Counted from the first letter of the stretch, positions 14,310 to 25,589 are shown. The stretch is 64,000 bases of DNA from Isoetes taiwanensis (GCA_021234155.1 JAJEKV010000025.1:10710914-10774913); one strand, 5' to 3'. Program-made: numbers and translations. The notes: generated by a model from the sequence alone, not told the origin.

Positions 14310-15060
14310 AGCTTTTTTTCTTTTTTTGAGAAGGAAAGATAAATTTATATTCAGATAGGAAGAATTACATCAGAACGATCCCGTAAGGATCAAATAACCT
14401 TGAAGTACAGAGGATCCCTTATGGATCAAATATAATACTTTTGAAGCTTTGGTACTCATAAGTTTTTTCTCAACCTCGTTCTTCAAACTAACTAGTACTT
14501 CACGAGGATCGAATCAACATCTTCCCAAAATAGAAGAATACTACAGGAGACAAATATAAATTTTCCTCAAGCTACAAATATACCTTGAATGCTCTATGGA
14601 CCACCTCTTGCAAGAGTAGAGATGAAGAGAAAAAGGCATGAAGAAATATATGAGCAATCTCCGCATTGCTCAAAGAAGCTATCACATGACTCAGAATAAC
14701 CCATTCTCCTTGGTTAATCAACACCATTGTACCAGGGAAAGATCTTTGCATTGTCGGGATATATGTAGTCCGGCATAGAATGAATGTAACCATAAGATAT
14801 CTTTTGCATTGTCGGGATATGAAGCAATTAGCCCGTACTAGACCCAAAAGCCCAGCTACGGACTCACTCCTAAAAGTCCTAGCTCAAGATATATAAGCTT
14901 CATCCCCTTTCCGAAATTCCCCTAGCTTCGGCATCTCAAAGCAGTCCAATAAATTATTAGAAGCCTCATCCAAGATAGAAGATCCTAAGCTTGGCAATCT
15001 GACCAGTTCATATCTCATCAAAAATCCGAAGAATCAACTAATCTATTCTTCTTCTTTTCA
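14310..15060. other. Sequence in copy B not matched in copy A, partly inserted
   Basis: Compared with copy A, copy B has extra sequence here. It begins after a T-rich run at 14,313-14,332 and includes repeated phrases such as GGATCAAATA and TTTGCATTGTCGGGATAT (twice, near 14,745 and 14,802). I take it as nested insertion debris. No gene recognised. Confidence 0.35.
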
Positions 15061-16538
15061 AGAATCAACTCTATACCTTTCCGCTAGTAGGAAAGAGCAA
15101 GAGGAAGGGAAAGGCTTCTAGCATAGCAGATCTGGAGTAAGAATCAAAACTGCTAATTAACTGGGAATTTGAAGCATCTTCTCTCAGAGCCCTGCATCTT
15201 TTTACTCTACCTTATAGGCAATCTAGCCATTTTCTGTGCATCCATAAAGAAAATAGAGGAAAAACTAATTGGATCAACGCTTGATTTATGGAAAATCGGT
15301 GCTTACCGTAAACCAAAGCATCGAAGTACGAGATCCACGTTAGTGGATTATCTGAGAGGGCTGGAGAGGCCGCCATGAAGAAGCTCCATGAAACATTAGA
15401 GCTAAAATGGGGTCTCTTTGGAGCCCATTATGAAATTTAAGAAAATACATATGGACTTTTGGCGAGCAGCCAATGAGAGAAAACCTCCTTTGTTTCTAAT
15501 AATAGTATGATGTGGCAAGTGACTATAGAAGGCAAGTGACTTGGCACACACATGTCAACTTATAATAGGTTACATGTTTCTTCTTACTTAATGTGCCTAG
15601 GAGGTCGAGACCATAGTATCTCCATCAATATTAGAAAATCTAAGCCCGAATGTGTGATTACATTTAATAAGATTGTTTTCACCGTTACTAAAATATGGGA
15701 TAACCATTAATATGGGTGTCTCCTTCAATTCGATCAAGTAACCTCTTTTCAGATCATTAGATTCTATTTTGGGCGGAGGAAGTAGAGACGTTAGAACTTC
15801 GGAGGTGCAGCAGAGGGTTTCGGCATTGCTGGAACAAGGAAAAAGGTCTAACGATTCTATTGTGAAGGTATTCACTTTGCTGAAGTTGATGCTTACATTT
15901 GTCTTGTCTGTGGTCCTGATATTATCCTATTGTATAAATTTTGTCTCGGGTTCTAGCTTAAAATGGCCAATACTTGAGTGCAAAGTTAAAACCGTCACTC
16001 TATATAATCAACAAAATGAAGACGGGACCTGGGCAGGTTTAAATGTCTCTATAGGCTCATGGATTACTATGCAGCCTAAACAGAGAGGTGAGCATGGTAT
16101 TACACGTTCTAGGTTAAATGATGTGCGTGCTCATTGGAAATCAAGGGTGAAGCAGATTATTTTCAATCCTAGTGGTAAGACAGTGAAGGAATTGGTTGTA
16201 GAGCATGCTTATGATTCCCAGGATATGCGCAAGGAACCAATTTCCACAAAACCTTGGTTTCCATTTCTTGAAGCAAATAGCATTTGCTCTTCAGATTTTA
16301 CTGATGCAGTGTCTCCAGAAAGCATTATTAGTATATTACATGTGCATCATTTCCAGATAGGGCATTTGCTTTTTAAGAATTGTACTATGGCAAGATTGAG
16401 GGACAGAAATATATGGTTTCATAGATTTCATTATATCATAACGCCTAAAGGAGCTGGAAAACTGCTAGACTTGGATCCACCCAACTTGGTCAATGGGCGT
16501 TTTTCTAATTGCAAACAATTAACAGCATATCAAGAATA

Positions 16539-17147
16539 TGTTGAATTAAGCTATCAGATAATATTATTTCAATCTCTAGATCAATTCACAATAATCGATC
16601 CTTGAGTATGCAATGCACTAATGATGTCAAAATACTATTCACTAGAACCTTATGCTAGCAAATAATTGTAATCATATAAATAGGACCATTGAACAACTTG
16701 TATGCAAATTTGCCTTTGTAAGCGGGTATTGACCCGACATCAGAAATAGGGGTTGACCTGCGATGAACTAATGCAAAAACACGATCTGTTAGCTTAATTC
16801 CTCCTTAACATTCAGTTCCGGCCAACTGTATATCAAATCGGCCTGCTCCGTTATTTATAGAGCTTGCATCCGGCGGTCTTGGCAATGGATAAGGCCGCCT
16901 AGCCGAGCTCCTATTTGAATGGGGCTTTCCCCCTAATTTAAGAGCCACCTTTAACCATAAAAATAGTATCTGGTTCAATATCAACCATTGAACCTATTTA
17001 CAACCTTCGAACCCTAACCCTTTATACGAACAATTTGGTTTCACCTAAGATCAATAGTTGTACACAGATGTATGCATAGGTTAAGATCAATCTTGTGTAG
17101 GAACCTGTAGAAGAATTATGTGTTGACCATATCCTAGATTTCTAACA
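16539..17147 (-). repeat. Left LTR (3' LTR) of the young copia element
   Basis: Begins TGTTGAATTAAGC and ends TTTCTAACA. Nearly identical to 21,029-21,633 except around 16,694-16,746. Confidence 0.95.
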
Positions 17148-19152
17148 TTCCTCCTTCAGCACATAATTCTGCAATCTTCAGATCAGTTTTAAATTGCTTG
17201 AACTTACTTTCTGGTAATGCCTTTGTGAAGATATCTGCAACTTGCTTTGCTGTGTTGACATATACCATCTGTATGTAATTTTTGGCTGCCAAATCCCTGA
17301 CAAAATGAACATTCAACTCAACATGTTTAGTCCTTTCATGCTGCACAGGGTTTTTCACAATTGCTATGCAGCTTTGGCTAGTCAAGATCTTAGTTGGCTC
17401 TGCTTGTTTGCATCCAAGTTCATCTAGTAATCTCCTTAACCATGAGACTTCTTTTGCTACTAAAGATGATGCTGTGTACTCAGCTTCAGCTGAAGACATT
17501 GCAATGGCACTTTGCTTTTTACTCCTCCATGTGATTGCTCCTCCACCTAGGAATATTACATATCCTGAGGTGGATTTTCTACTGGATAAATCCCCTCCCC
17601 AGTCTGCATCAGTGTATGCAAGTAACTCTAAATTGTTAGAATAAAAAATTATCCCATGTCTCTTTGTACCTTTAAGATACCTGAGAACTCGCTTGGCTGC
17701 AATCCAGTGATCCTTGGTAGAATTGTGACACCTTCTGCTCAGAATGTTCACAATGTAAGCAATGTCTGGTCGTGTATTGTTTGCTAAATATAGCAAACAT
17801 CCTACTAAAGATCTGTATGGCACATTTTCCATGTCTTTAATATCTTTTTCAGTTATAGGCTTCTCATCTGTCAATCTATGTCCTGGAACTGCAGGTGTTT
17901 TTACTGGATGAGCATCTACAAGGTTAAACCTTTTAAGCATGTTTTCAATGTGCTTGCACTGCTGTAGTTTCAAGATCCCTTGACTTCTGTTTCTACTTAC
18001 TTCGATTCCCAGAAATTTTTTCAGCTCCCCTAGGTCTGTCATCTGAAACCTAGAGTTCAAGATCCCCTTGCAATGATTGAGGATATTTATGTGATTTGCT
18101 GCCATTATGCAATCATCAACATAGAGTGCTATTACACAGAATTTTTCCTTTTCTTTATACCTATAAAGATTTCCATCATTTTGAAGTTTCTCGAAGCCTT
18201 GCTCTCTTAGAAACTTGTCCATGCAAAAATACCACTCCCTGGGAGACTGTTTAAGCCCATAAAAAGCCCTGTTTAATCTCCAAACTTTGATGTGTCCTTC
18301 CATAAGTCCAGGAGCTTGTTTCATGAAAACCTTTTCTTCTAATTTAGCATTTAGGAAGGCAATTTTGACATCCATATGGTGCAGCTCTAAATCCCATGCA
18401 TTTGCTAAAGCCAATAAGATTCTGATACTAGTCAGCTTGACAATGGGGGAGTAAGTTTCATCAAAGTCTCGTCCTTGTTTCTGAGTATACCCTTTTGCAA
18501 CAAGTCTAGCTTTATATTTTTTGCTTCCATCTGCATTTTCTTTAATCTTGAATAACCATTTGCATCCTATCACATTCTGACCTGCTGGCTGATTTACCAC
18601 TTCATAAGTTTGAGTTTTCTTAAATGATTCCAACTCATCATTCATGGCTTCCATCCATTTCGCCTTATCTTCACTTTCCATTGCTTCCTCATAAGAGGTG
18701 GGAATGAATACATCATCCAAGATAGCCATTATCTGCTCGTGATCTTCATTTTGTTTTTCAAACCTTTTGCTCCTTCCCATGCTGTTTCTGCCATAGTGGT
18801 CTAGATCTACTGCAGCTTCTTGTAAGAGCTTTTCAGCTTGGGTTTTTCTTTTATATGGTATGTCATGATTGCTGTGGTCTGCATTGTTACTTACTTCAAT
18901 TTGAACTTCACTTGTAGAATCAGCTTCACCATTTGTTATGACCCCTTTTTCAACATCATCCTCCAATGAATCAAGGTCAAATTCTAGCTGTTTCTTTTGC
19001 ACTGCAGCAACTCTATCTTTAGCTACTGTTTTCTTGGTATATCTATCCTTATATAAGGTGTTTTCATCAAAATAGACATCCCTGCTAATGATGACTTTCT
19101 TATTCTCTGGTACATAGATCCTATACCCTTTTGTTTCCTCATCATATCCCAC
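17134..19152 (-). CDS. Copia reverse transcriptase-RNase H polyprotein segment
   Basis: A 672-codon open frame covering the C-terminal half of copia pol. The N-terminal part has the connector with VGYDEETKGYR-type sequence. RT follows with WKWLF-type start (CKWLFKIKENADG), ARLVAKGYTQ, the palm motif DVKIAFLNA, and the catalytic YVDD motif (ALYVDDCIMAA). RNase H has the block VLRYLKGT, AYTDADWGGD, and SSAEAEY. The end has the typical ADIFTKALP tail. It makes cDNA from the element RNA in the cytoplasmic particle. The frame continues into the left LTR by a few codons. Upstream it is separated by a frameshift near 19,150 from the integrase C-terminal piece. The long intact frame agrees with a recent insertion. 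Confidence 0.93.
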   Translation of the reverse strand: MGYDEETKGYRIYVPENKKVIISRDVYFDENTLYKDRYTKKTVAKDRVAAVQKKQLEFDLDSLEDDVEKGVITNGEADSTSEVQIEVSNNADHSNHDIPYKRKTQAEKLLQEAAVDLDHYGRNSMGRSKRFEKQNEDHEQIMAILDDVFIPTSYEEAMESEDKAKWMEAMNDELESFKKTQTYEVVNQPAGQNVIGCKWLFKIKENADGSKKYKARLVAKGYTQKQGRDFDETYSPIVKLTSIRILLALANAWDLELHHMDVKIAFLNAKLEEKVFMKQAPGLMEGHIKVWRLNRAFYGLKQSPREWYFCMDKFLREQGFEKLQNDGNLYRYKEKEKFCVIALYVDDCIMAANHINILNHCKGILNSRFQMTDLGELKKFLGIEVSRNRSQGILKLQQCKHIENMLKRFNLVDAHPVKTPAVPGHRLTDEKPITEKDIKDMENVPYRSLVGCLLYLANNTRPDIAYIVNILSRRCHNSTKDHWIAAKRVLRYLKGTKRHGIIFYSNNLELLAYTDADWGGDLSSRKSTSGYVIFLGGGAITWRSKKQSAIAMSSAEAEYTASSLVAKEVSWLRRLLDELGCKQAEPTKILTSQSCIAIVKNPVQHERTKHVELNVHFVRDLAAKNYIQMVYVNTAKQVADIFTKALPESKFKQFKTDLKIAELCAEGGMLEI

Positions 19153-19520
19153 AAGAAACCCAATGTCGTATTAGCCTTATCTTCTAACTTCTTTCTGAGC
19201 TCACTTGGAATATGTGCATACACTAAGCACCCATAGGTTTTGAACATTTCGTAATTTATTTTAGCATTTCCTTTTGACCACAACAAATCTGGAATGTTAC
19301 CTTTAATGCTCGAGGAAGGGAGCTTGTTTTGCACATATATGGCAGTCTTTAATGCCTCTTCCCAGAGAAAGTTTGGAAGGCCACTTTTCTTGATCATTGA
19401 TCTTATTGCATCCATAATAGTCCTGTTTTTCCTTTCCTCCTCTTCGGATCCGCTTTGTTGTGGATCCTTTCCACCAAAAGTTAATTGCCTTCTAATGCCA
19501 TTAGTTGTGCCAAAGTTCAA
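19023..19520 (-). pseudogene. Copia integrase C-terminal fragment
   Basis: The fragment contains the end of the integrase core (RKNRTIMDAIRSM, the usual AERKNRT motif, then LPNFLWEEALKTA) and the start of the connector (FKTYGCLVYAHIP, then a GFLWDMM stretch matching the usual GFLVGYD). The reading frame shifts relative to the RT frame at about 19,150. The zinc-binding HHCC region and the first catalytic aspartates of integrase are not found upstream, where 19,520-20,040 holds only scraps. The element cannot integrate with its own product. Confidence 0.8.
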
Positions 19521-20042
19521 ATTCCTAAATATTTATGGTGTTAACACTGTTACACACCAAATTGTCCATTTGAAACAGATTTCCAACTCTCTTTGCATGG
19601 AATTTCAATTCATTTCCAAAATAGATATTGCATCCTTTCGAATCAAAATTGATTCTATATCCTAAATCCACAAGTTGATCTTTAGAATCAAAATTGATTC
19701 TAAATAAGATTCTTTATTATTGTAGGAACACACAATACATTCTCGATGTCTACAATATTCCCATTTAGATCGCTGAGCTGCAAAGAAACCCTCCCCTTGA
19801 TCTCTTGAGTTCTCCATTTCCAACCCGGATTCTTTTTAGTTTGTTGTGACCAGATTTTTAAGAAGATCGATGATTGGACTACTGATCTTTCGGATCCACT
19901 ATCAACTATAAGAGGATCAACTTTATTAGCATTTGATTTTTATCAAAAATAGCCAAAGTTTAATTTACCTCATCTTCTTCATCCTCCTCGTGAGTTGTCC
20001 TTTTCCACTTGTTCTTTTGCAACAAAAGCTCCAAATTTGAAT

Positions 20043-20972
20043 TTACGCCACGCCCCCCTCTTTGGAACTCCTTTTTTCCTCCTCTATTTGCAGATCCCTT
20101 ATTATTTTGCTTGCCATGATCTTTTTTTGGGGTGGGACACTAAGCAGAACATGCCCTTTTCCTCCACAGGTGTAACAATCAAAATCCCTTTTCAATTTTG
20201 GGCATGCACTCTTGAAGTGCCCCGCTTCATGGCAATTGTAACATGTCACTTTCTTTTTTTCCAAGAAAAGAATTTCAGAGACTCCTCTCTTTCCCTTATT
20301 ATCTTCTTTCGCTCAAACTCTGTTCTAAGAACATTCTCTGCTTCTTCCCTTGATTTACTCATGTTTTCTAATAAATAGGGACAAATTTTCATTTTCACTA
20401 ACTGCTCTAGATATTTGAAGTACTTGACTTCTTTCACTGACATTCACTCCAGCACCAGCTAAGTCAGCTATTATGTTATCAAAGTGATTGAAGAAGTCTG
20501 ATACATCTTCTTCCTCTTTTAGTTTCGCACCCTTAGTTCATTTTTCGAGTAAATCTATTTGAAATGAAGTCTTTTCTTCATAATGTTTTAGAAGAAAACT
20601 CCACATCTGCTTAGGACTTAAATTCCTCAACTTAAGCCTAATGGTAGGACTTACCTTGCAGGTGATAATGCCTTGGGCCTCCTTAACTTTTGAGTATAGA
20701 GACCTTCCAGTTTTCATACGACTGCCACCAACAGTTACTTCTGCAGATGCTGCTCCAACACCTGCATGCTCTCTCATGTTAACAGATCCTTCAGAAAGAG
20801 ACCTGGTAATAGTGTTCATATTGACATTTATGCCTCCATCAGGATCAACAAGATCCCCGAGTTCCTCAACTTCCAAAATGTGTTTCACAGCATCCTTCCA
20901 CACCTGGAATCCTGGTCCACCTTTGTAGACCTCCACAGTGCTCAAGAGGCTAGCTCCAAATCTGCTAGACAT
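20043..20972 (-). pseudogene. Copia gag with zinc knuckle, frameshifted
   Basis: Gag starts MSSRFGASLLSTVEVYKG at 20,972 and runs in one frame to 20,538. It then continues in other frames at 20,246-20,443 and 20,043-20,264. A CCHC knuckle, CYNCHEAGHFKSAC (C-x2-C-x4-H-x4-C), lies near 20,220. A second one, CYTCGGKGH, lacks its last cysteine. Gag forms the particle and binds RNA. At least two frameshifts make this copy defective. Confidence 0.85.
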
Positions 20973-21014
20973 TTTCAAAATGCAAACCAACACAAGATTC
21001 AACAGGATAATATA

Positions 21015-21026
21015 GCTCTGATACCA
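21015..21026 (-). promoter_or_regulatory. Primer-binding site of the copia element
   Basis: The complement of GCTCTGATACCA is TGGTATCAGAGC, the standard initiator-Met tRNA primer site of plant copia elements. It is two bases from the LTR. Confidence 0.92.
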
Positions 21027-21028
21027 AT

Positions 21029-21633
21029 TGTTGAATTAAGCTATTAGATAATATTATTTCAATCTCTAGATCAATTCACAATAATCGATCCTTGAGTATG
21101 CAATGCACTAATGATGTCAAAATACTATTCACTAGAACCTTATGCTAGCAAATAATTGTAATCATATAAATAGGACCATTGAACACTGTAGCAAATTTGC
21201 ACTGTAGCACGGGTATTGACCCGATTACTGTAGCTGGGTTGACCTGCAATGAACTAATGCAAAAACACGATCTGTTAGCTTAATTCCTCCTTAACATTCA
21301 GTTCTGGCCAACTGTATATCAAATCGGCCTGCTCCGTTATTTATAGAGCTTGCATCCGGCGGTCTTGGCAATGGATAAGGCCGCCTAGCCGAGCTCCTAT
21401 TTGAATGGGGCTTTCCCCCTAATTTAAGAGCCACCTTTAACCATAAAAATAGTATCTGGTTCAATATCAACCATTGAACCTATTTACAACCTTCGAACCC
21501 TAACCCTTTATATGAACAATTTGGTTTCACCTAAGATCAATAGCTGTTCACAGATGTATGCATAGGTTAAGATCAATCTTGTGTAGGAACCTGTAGAAGA
21601 ATTATGTGCTGACCATATCCTAGATTTCTAACA
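21029..21633 (-). repeat. Right LTR (5' LTR) of the young copia element
   Basis: 605 bp, TG...CA. It carries three ACTGTAGC words within 21,184-21,236 where the other LTR has different sequence. Confidence 0.95.
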
Positions 21634-22944
21634 GAATATAAGGCAAGAGAAGTTTACAGGACATTAACAGAAAGAGGTAGTGTTCGGTGTGCTATTAAGG
21701 TGTTTCTTCCCATAAATGTCTTTTCTTATATCTTTTCATCGAGAATCCTCCATGAAAATTGCTCCACAGACTTATACATTTGTCAAGGTATGTGATGAGA
21801 CACTAAAAAATGTATTTGGCCAAGAATGGAGGAGAAGAGAGCATGAAACTGGAGGCCAGATTACAGAATGTGTTGTGGCCAGTGATACGATTATCTTCAG
21901 GTAGGTAAATGAGGCCCTTTTCTAGTTTTCTATTTCTTTCAAGTTTGTCCATTAGCTCACATGTCAATTGTGCAATTTGTTGTTCAGATTTGTCAGCACT
22001 CTTGGAAACCATTATTTGTGGCACATAATGCTTCTGAACATTTGGCAGATCTATGAGGCTAGATATGTTAGGCTTGTTCTAAAATTGTATAACATAATGC
22101 ATTGTTGATTTGCTGTCCAGGTACAGGTTGACAAAACGAACATTATATGCTAATTACTTCATTGAGCGAAAGAGACGTGTTCGAGAGAACAACAACTGGA
22201 CATGGAAAGCAGTAGAGGAGCACGTTACTAGGTCACCATCCATGGATCTAGAAGTTCACTGTGCATATGCTGAGAAGCGAATCATCAATGTGGAGGAAGA
22301 TTGGAGTTTGCTCGAGTGTAGGGAGATCCTGAATACTTTTAGACTTTATGGTGATTTTCAGTTCTATCCAATGGGAAAAAAATTGATACCGACGCGTGAA
22401 TATTCAATCAAATGTAAAGATTGTAAAATTCCAAAGCAATTAGAAATAATTAAAGTTTGAGAGGAAATGAATATTCAGGTTCAAGTCCTGACATTCTGAA
22501 TGGTTAACTTGTCTGCCAGTGATATGATATTCAGTTTTTGTTTGTTGTAAACATGCAAGGTGGCCTGTGCAACATAGTTTGCCAGGACTGATCAAGTATT
22601 CAAAGCTAGGAGATTTGTTCTTCCGATAATTCGGGTTTGCCATATGCCACGACAACTACCATGTGTTCTTTTTGAAGTTGATAGTGCTAATAATCGACCC
22701 GCTGCTCAATTCCAAGGTAAAACTTCTAGCAAATGACGATCACAAAAAGGAATGGGTGCTCTTTCAGAATTGGAGTTGCGGTTGCACAAGACCCAGAAAT
22801 GTCCCTTTATAGTAACAAAGAAAAAAGCGAGATAAAGTACTAAAAAGTCTTGGATCCTAGATCATCGTTTAAGGCAAAGATACACTTTCATGGAGCATAG
22901 GATTTTATCTACGCCTATATGTGTCCGTATGTAACTCTCGTGAT

Positions 22945-23202
22945 TATGTATGGCAAATCCAATTTTTTCCAAAATTATTCTCATGTCGTTCTATTGTTAT
23001 GGCCAGGATCACTTATATGGAGTGGAGGTGCGATGGTTCATTGCTATTACATGACCTTAATGATGGAAAATGCTTATATGGCATAGGAGCGACTTTAAAT
23101 GGTGCAGCAAGATGCATGAGTTTGGCTGGCCGGGATTCTAGAAAGTTAATTATAACTGGAGATTATAACTATGATCTATTACGTCTGCTGATCGGTAACT
23201 AG
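22945..23202 (+). CDS. Exon-like ORF of unknown function
   Basis: The plus-strand frame ends ..HDLNDGKCLYGIG..AARCMSLAGRDSRKLIITGDYNY.. and stops at 23,202. Hydrophobic residues alternate with DG and GD turns in a way that recalls a WD40 or other beta-propeller blade, but no complete blade is visible. It could be an exon of the gene to its left or part of a separate decayed gene. Low confidence. Confidence 0.25.
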   Translation, partial: YVWQIQFFPKLFSCRSIVMARITYMEWRCDGSLLLHDLNDGKCLYGIGATLNGAARCMSLAGRDSRKLIITGDYNYDLLRLLIGN

Positions 23203-23466
23203 TCAAACTGCACCTAGTGCATTGCTGGAGTGATCTAAGCTTTCTAAGTCAGGTTGATACTTGTTATTTGGAAAGAGAACTGCTCACAACAAGTTGGCAT
23301 TGGCACTTGGAAGCTACGTTTATGTTAGTAAAGCAAAGTCTGCATCATTCCAATTTGCAGTTGTGTCAGTCAATTTGTTTGCCCGTTGATGATTGCACCA
23401 TTTTGAGCATGGATAATTGACCTTATGAGGACGGAGATGAAGTAGTATATAACATATTTTATCAAG

Positions 23467-23974
23467 ATGAACCCTTTGAGACATAAGTCAGTGATGGAAG
23501 CTGGCGTCGTCAATGATCGATTCAGAAATAATCCTTTTGTTCAGCCCAGAGGTGATACCTTCTCAAGTGGTCTATTTCCTTACATGCAAAAAGATGGAGC
23601 TAGACAAGAGATGATTGTTGTTGGTCAGAAAATGCAAGACTTCATATCTAAATTCGATCTAATAGATTCACAAGTTTGTGAACCTGAAAACATCACAGAG
23701 GATTTATCTCTTGAGACTGCAGAACTATGGAACAAGAAATATTATTCAGATTCATCTGCTATAAATAATAAGAAGAACATAAGTGGACTACCTTCAGAAA
23801 GTTATATCAAGGACAAAAGTGCTTTGTGGACATTTACTGCTAAAGGCTTAGCACCACAGGACGTGCTTTTACACTTTCTCTTTCTGCTGGTGTTAAAGAC
23901 AAAAAATTTAACTGTCATTGTGATGAGTGTGGAACAGACATTACAATAATAGCAGCGATACAGAATATGGCCTG
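23467..23974 (+). pseudogene. Frameshifted ORF of unknown function with a CxxC-type end
   Basis: A plus-strand ORF of about 130 meaningful codons begins MNPLRHKSVMEAG. It is rich in acidic and polar residues (ISKFDLIDSQ, ENITEDLSLETAELW). Near 23,860 another frame becomes the more protein-like one, reading AFTLSLSAGVKDKKFNCHCDECGTDIT before a stop at about 23,972. The CHCDEC arrangement could be half of a zinc site. One frameshift would join the two parts. I do not recognise the family. Confidence 0.3.
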
Positions 23975-25589
23975 ATAGTGGTAATTAAAAAAACGAGTGG
24001 TATATGATCCTGATCCAGAATGGCTATATTACCATAACTTTATAATTTTACAAACTTTCAGCAGCAATTCTATCCTACAAACAAAAGTTATGTCTTCTAC
24101 ATAGGTCTGCACTTTGCACCTTCTTTGACATATAAGCCATATGTGCCATAGAGATGTATAGATTCTTCACAATAATACATATACCTTAGAATCAAATACA
24201 ACTTTCTCCAGGTTTTATTAGATCATGTTCTATCAAGCTAGCTAGCTTCCCTTGGACTAGTACGTATTGTATTTCCCATTGAACTTTCTGTTGCATCCTT
24301 CAGCACGTAGAAGCAGTTTGCTCGGTCTGATTCCATCATATTAATGACCTTAGCGCAGATTGTAAACCATTAAACAGAATGTCTCCTGCAAAACATGATG
24401 TCTCCTGCAGTCAATGATTAAGAGAATTGAGAACACAGTAGGGAGGATCTTAAACATAAAAGTGTAGCCAGAAATAGGGCAAACATCAAAACAATATATC
24501 ATGTGGTGGACGCTGCATTATAATCATATCCAAATATCAACATATCTGAATTCCTACCTCATATACATAGTTAAAGTAAAGACATCTAAACACTCCTAAT
24601 TGACATGATTGCTTCTTAGATGCCTATGACCTGATTGTTCCATCTCGCAACATGGGAATCAAACTAACTTACACACATCCAAGAGAGAAGTTCCAAGATG
24701 CCTGTAGTTCCTAGGCCCTTTGGCAGGCCTGCTGTATAAGAAACAGAACAGGACATGTCAACACTTATAAACCCAATCTTCCACAGTATGAAAAAGGATA
24801 GAAGCTTGTAAAACAAGAACCTGGCAATAATGGTTCATAATAAGCATACAACATGTTAACAGGACCTGTAGCAACACATGCAGGCATGGCAGCTTCAATG
24901 TCTGCATATATAGTGTAGCAGAAGCAAGTAACATGCATATAGATGTCGGTGTAGGCTAACTCCAGAGCTATAAGTTAATGCCAAGAGATGCACAAATTCA
25001 AGATGCATCATGTTAATGGATGGCTCTCTGACTGGCCACTGCCTAGGTTTATTTGCCACTGTGTTATGCCTAGGTTTTATTTTGAGACACCCTTGTGAGG
25101 CTGCCTTCTATGCATCATTGGCCAAATATTAGTTTGCCCTTGTGCACTATTCTTTCTGATTAAGAAGGATAAGTACCATGTTCTTGCTGACCATAGCAAA
25201 TAATAGCTTGCTGACCATAACAATCTCAAGTTATGCTTGATATGTAACAAACAATAGACAAAAAATAGAAACAAAATTTCAGCCATAAATTTCAGCCAAA
25301 ATTTCACGTTCTTAATGTACTGCCATAAACAAAAGAGGGATGTCAATGTAGAAAGACCTGGATAATGCATCAATGCAACATATAAGAAAACAACAAACGA
25401 TCAGTTTGCTCTTCAATTCAAGTACCTCCATATTAATACCACCCTGATCTTAGAGAAATGATCAGATACTACTTCCAACTTATTACCCTAAACCTGGGTT
25501 GGATATTCTGCCTTTGGCTGTGGATGCATTTCACGTCGCAACAGAAACATAATTGTTATAAGCTGAAACCTTTTGCAGCTGAAACTTGT
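23975..25589. other. Intergenic, no gene seen
   Basis: AT-rich sequence without ORFs of interest or recognisable repeats. There is a local duplication of the phrase ATGATGTCTCCTGCA near 24,380-24,415. Confidence 0.5.

Larger units (their letters stand above)
6733..15660 (-). mobile_element. LTR-internal-LTR-internal array of a non-autonomous LTR retrotransposon
   Basis: The order is LTR (about 6,733-7,455), internal region A (7,456-11,402), LTR (about 11,403-12,149), internal region B (12,150-15,660). A and B are collinear diverged copies. For example, 7,895 matches 12,605, 8,966 matches 13,620, 9,600 matches 14,213, 10,430 matches 15,020 and 10,985 matches 15,550. Region A keeps the start of a copia-type gag and a zinc knuckle on the minus strand. 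A degenerate tRNA-iMet-type primer site lies at about 11,385-11,399, and a purine-rich tract on the minus strand lies just inside the left LTR. No RT, RNase H or integrase motif is visible in about 3.9 kb of internal sequence. The arrangement is what unequal recombination between LTRs of tandem copies leaves behind. Copy B is cut off at 15,660, before its gag start. Confidence 0.65.
16539..21633 (-). mobile_element. Young Ty1/copia LTR retrotransposon
   Basis: The element is about 5.1 kb with 609- and 605-bp LTRs, both TG...CA. It is flanked by a perfect 5-bp target duplication GAATA at 16,534-16,538 and 21,634-21,638. The primer-binding site, complement of GCTCTGATACCA at 21,015-21,026, matches the 3' end of initiator-Met tRNA. 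It sits two bases from the right LTR, so the element reads on the minus strand. The polypurine tract is the complement of 17,148-17,157. Internal order is gag, then a shortened protease/integrase part, then RT-RNase H, which is the copia order. Internal length is only about 3.9 kb, below the usual 4.5-5 kb, and the integrase core is largely missing. The gag and pol frames are broken, so this copy is not autonomous. LTRs differ by few changes, apart from one cluster, implying recent insertion. Confidence 0.95.
15690..22460 (+). pseudogene. Unrecognised host gene split by a copia insertion
   Basis: An open frame runs from about 15,740 to 16,538. It encodes one hydrophobic segment (FTLLKLMLTFVLSVVLILSY), then a roughly 200-residue mostly soluble domain with several tryptophans. 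The frame stops where the LTR begins and resumes exactly after the second LTR: ..AYQEY joins KAREVYRTL.. once the element and one copy of GAATA are removed. It continues to about 21,712, where a +1 shift is needed, then runs to 21,900 in the other frame. A canonical GT-AG intron (21,901-22,120) follows, and a phase-consistent exon (..IIF-R-YRLTKRTLY..) ends in TGA at 22,458-22,460. The upstream start is not clear because no good ATG precedes 15,769. I do not recognise the family. One membrane anchor followed by a large domain is all I can state. The insertion and the shift make it a probable null allele or pseudogene. Confidence 0.55.

Noticed and set aside
15597..15875. Minus-strand 92-codon ORF
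   Set aside because: It overlaps the start of the host exon on the other strand and has no recognisable features.
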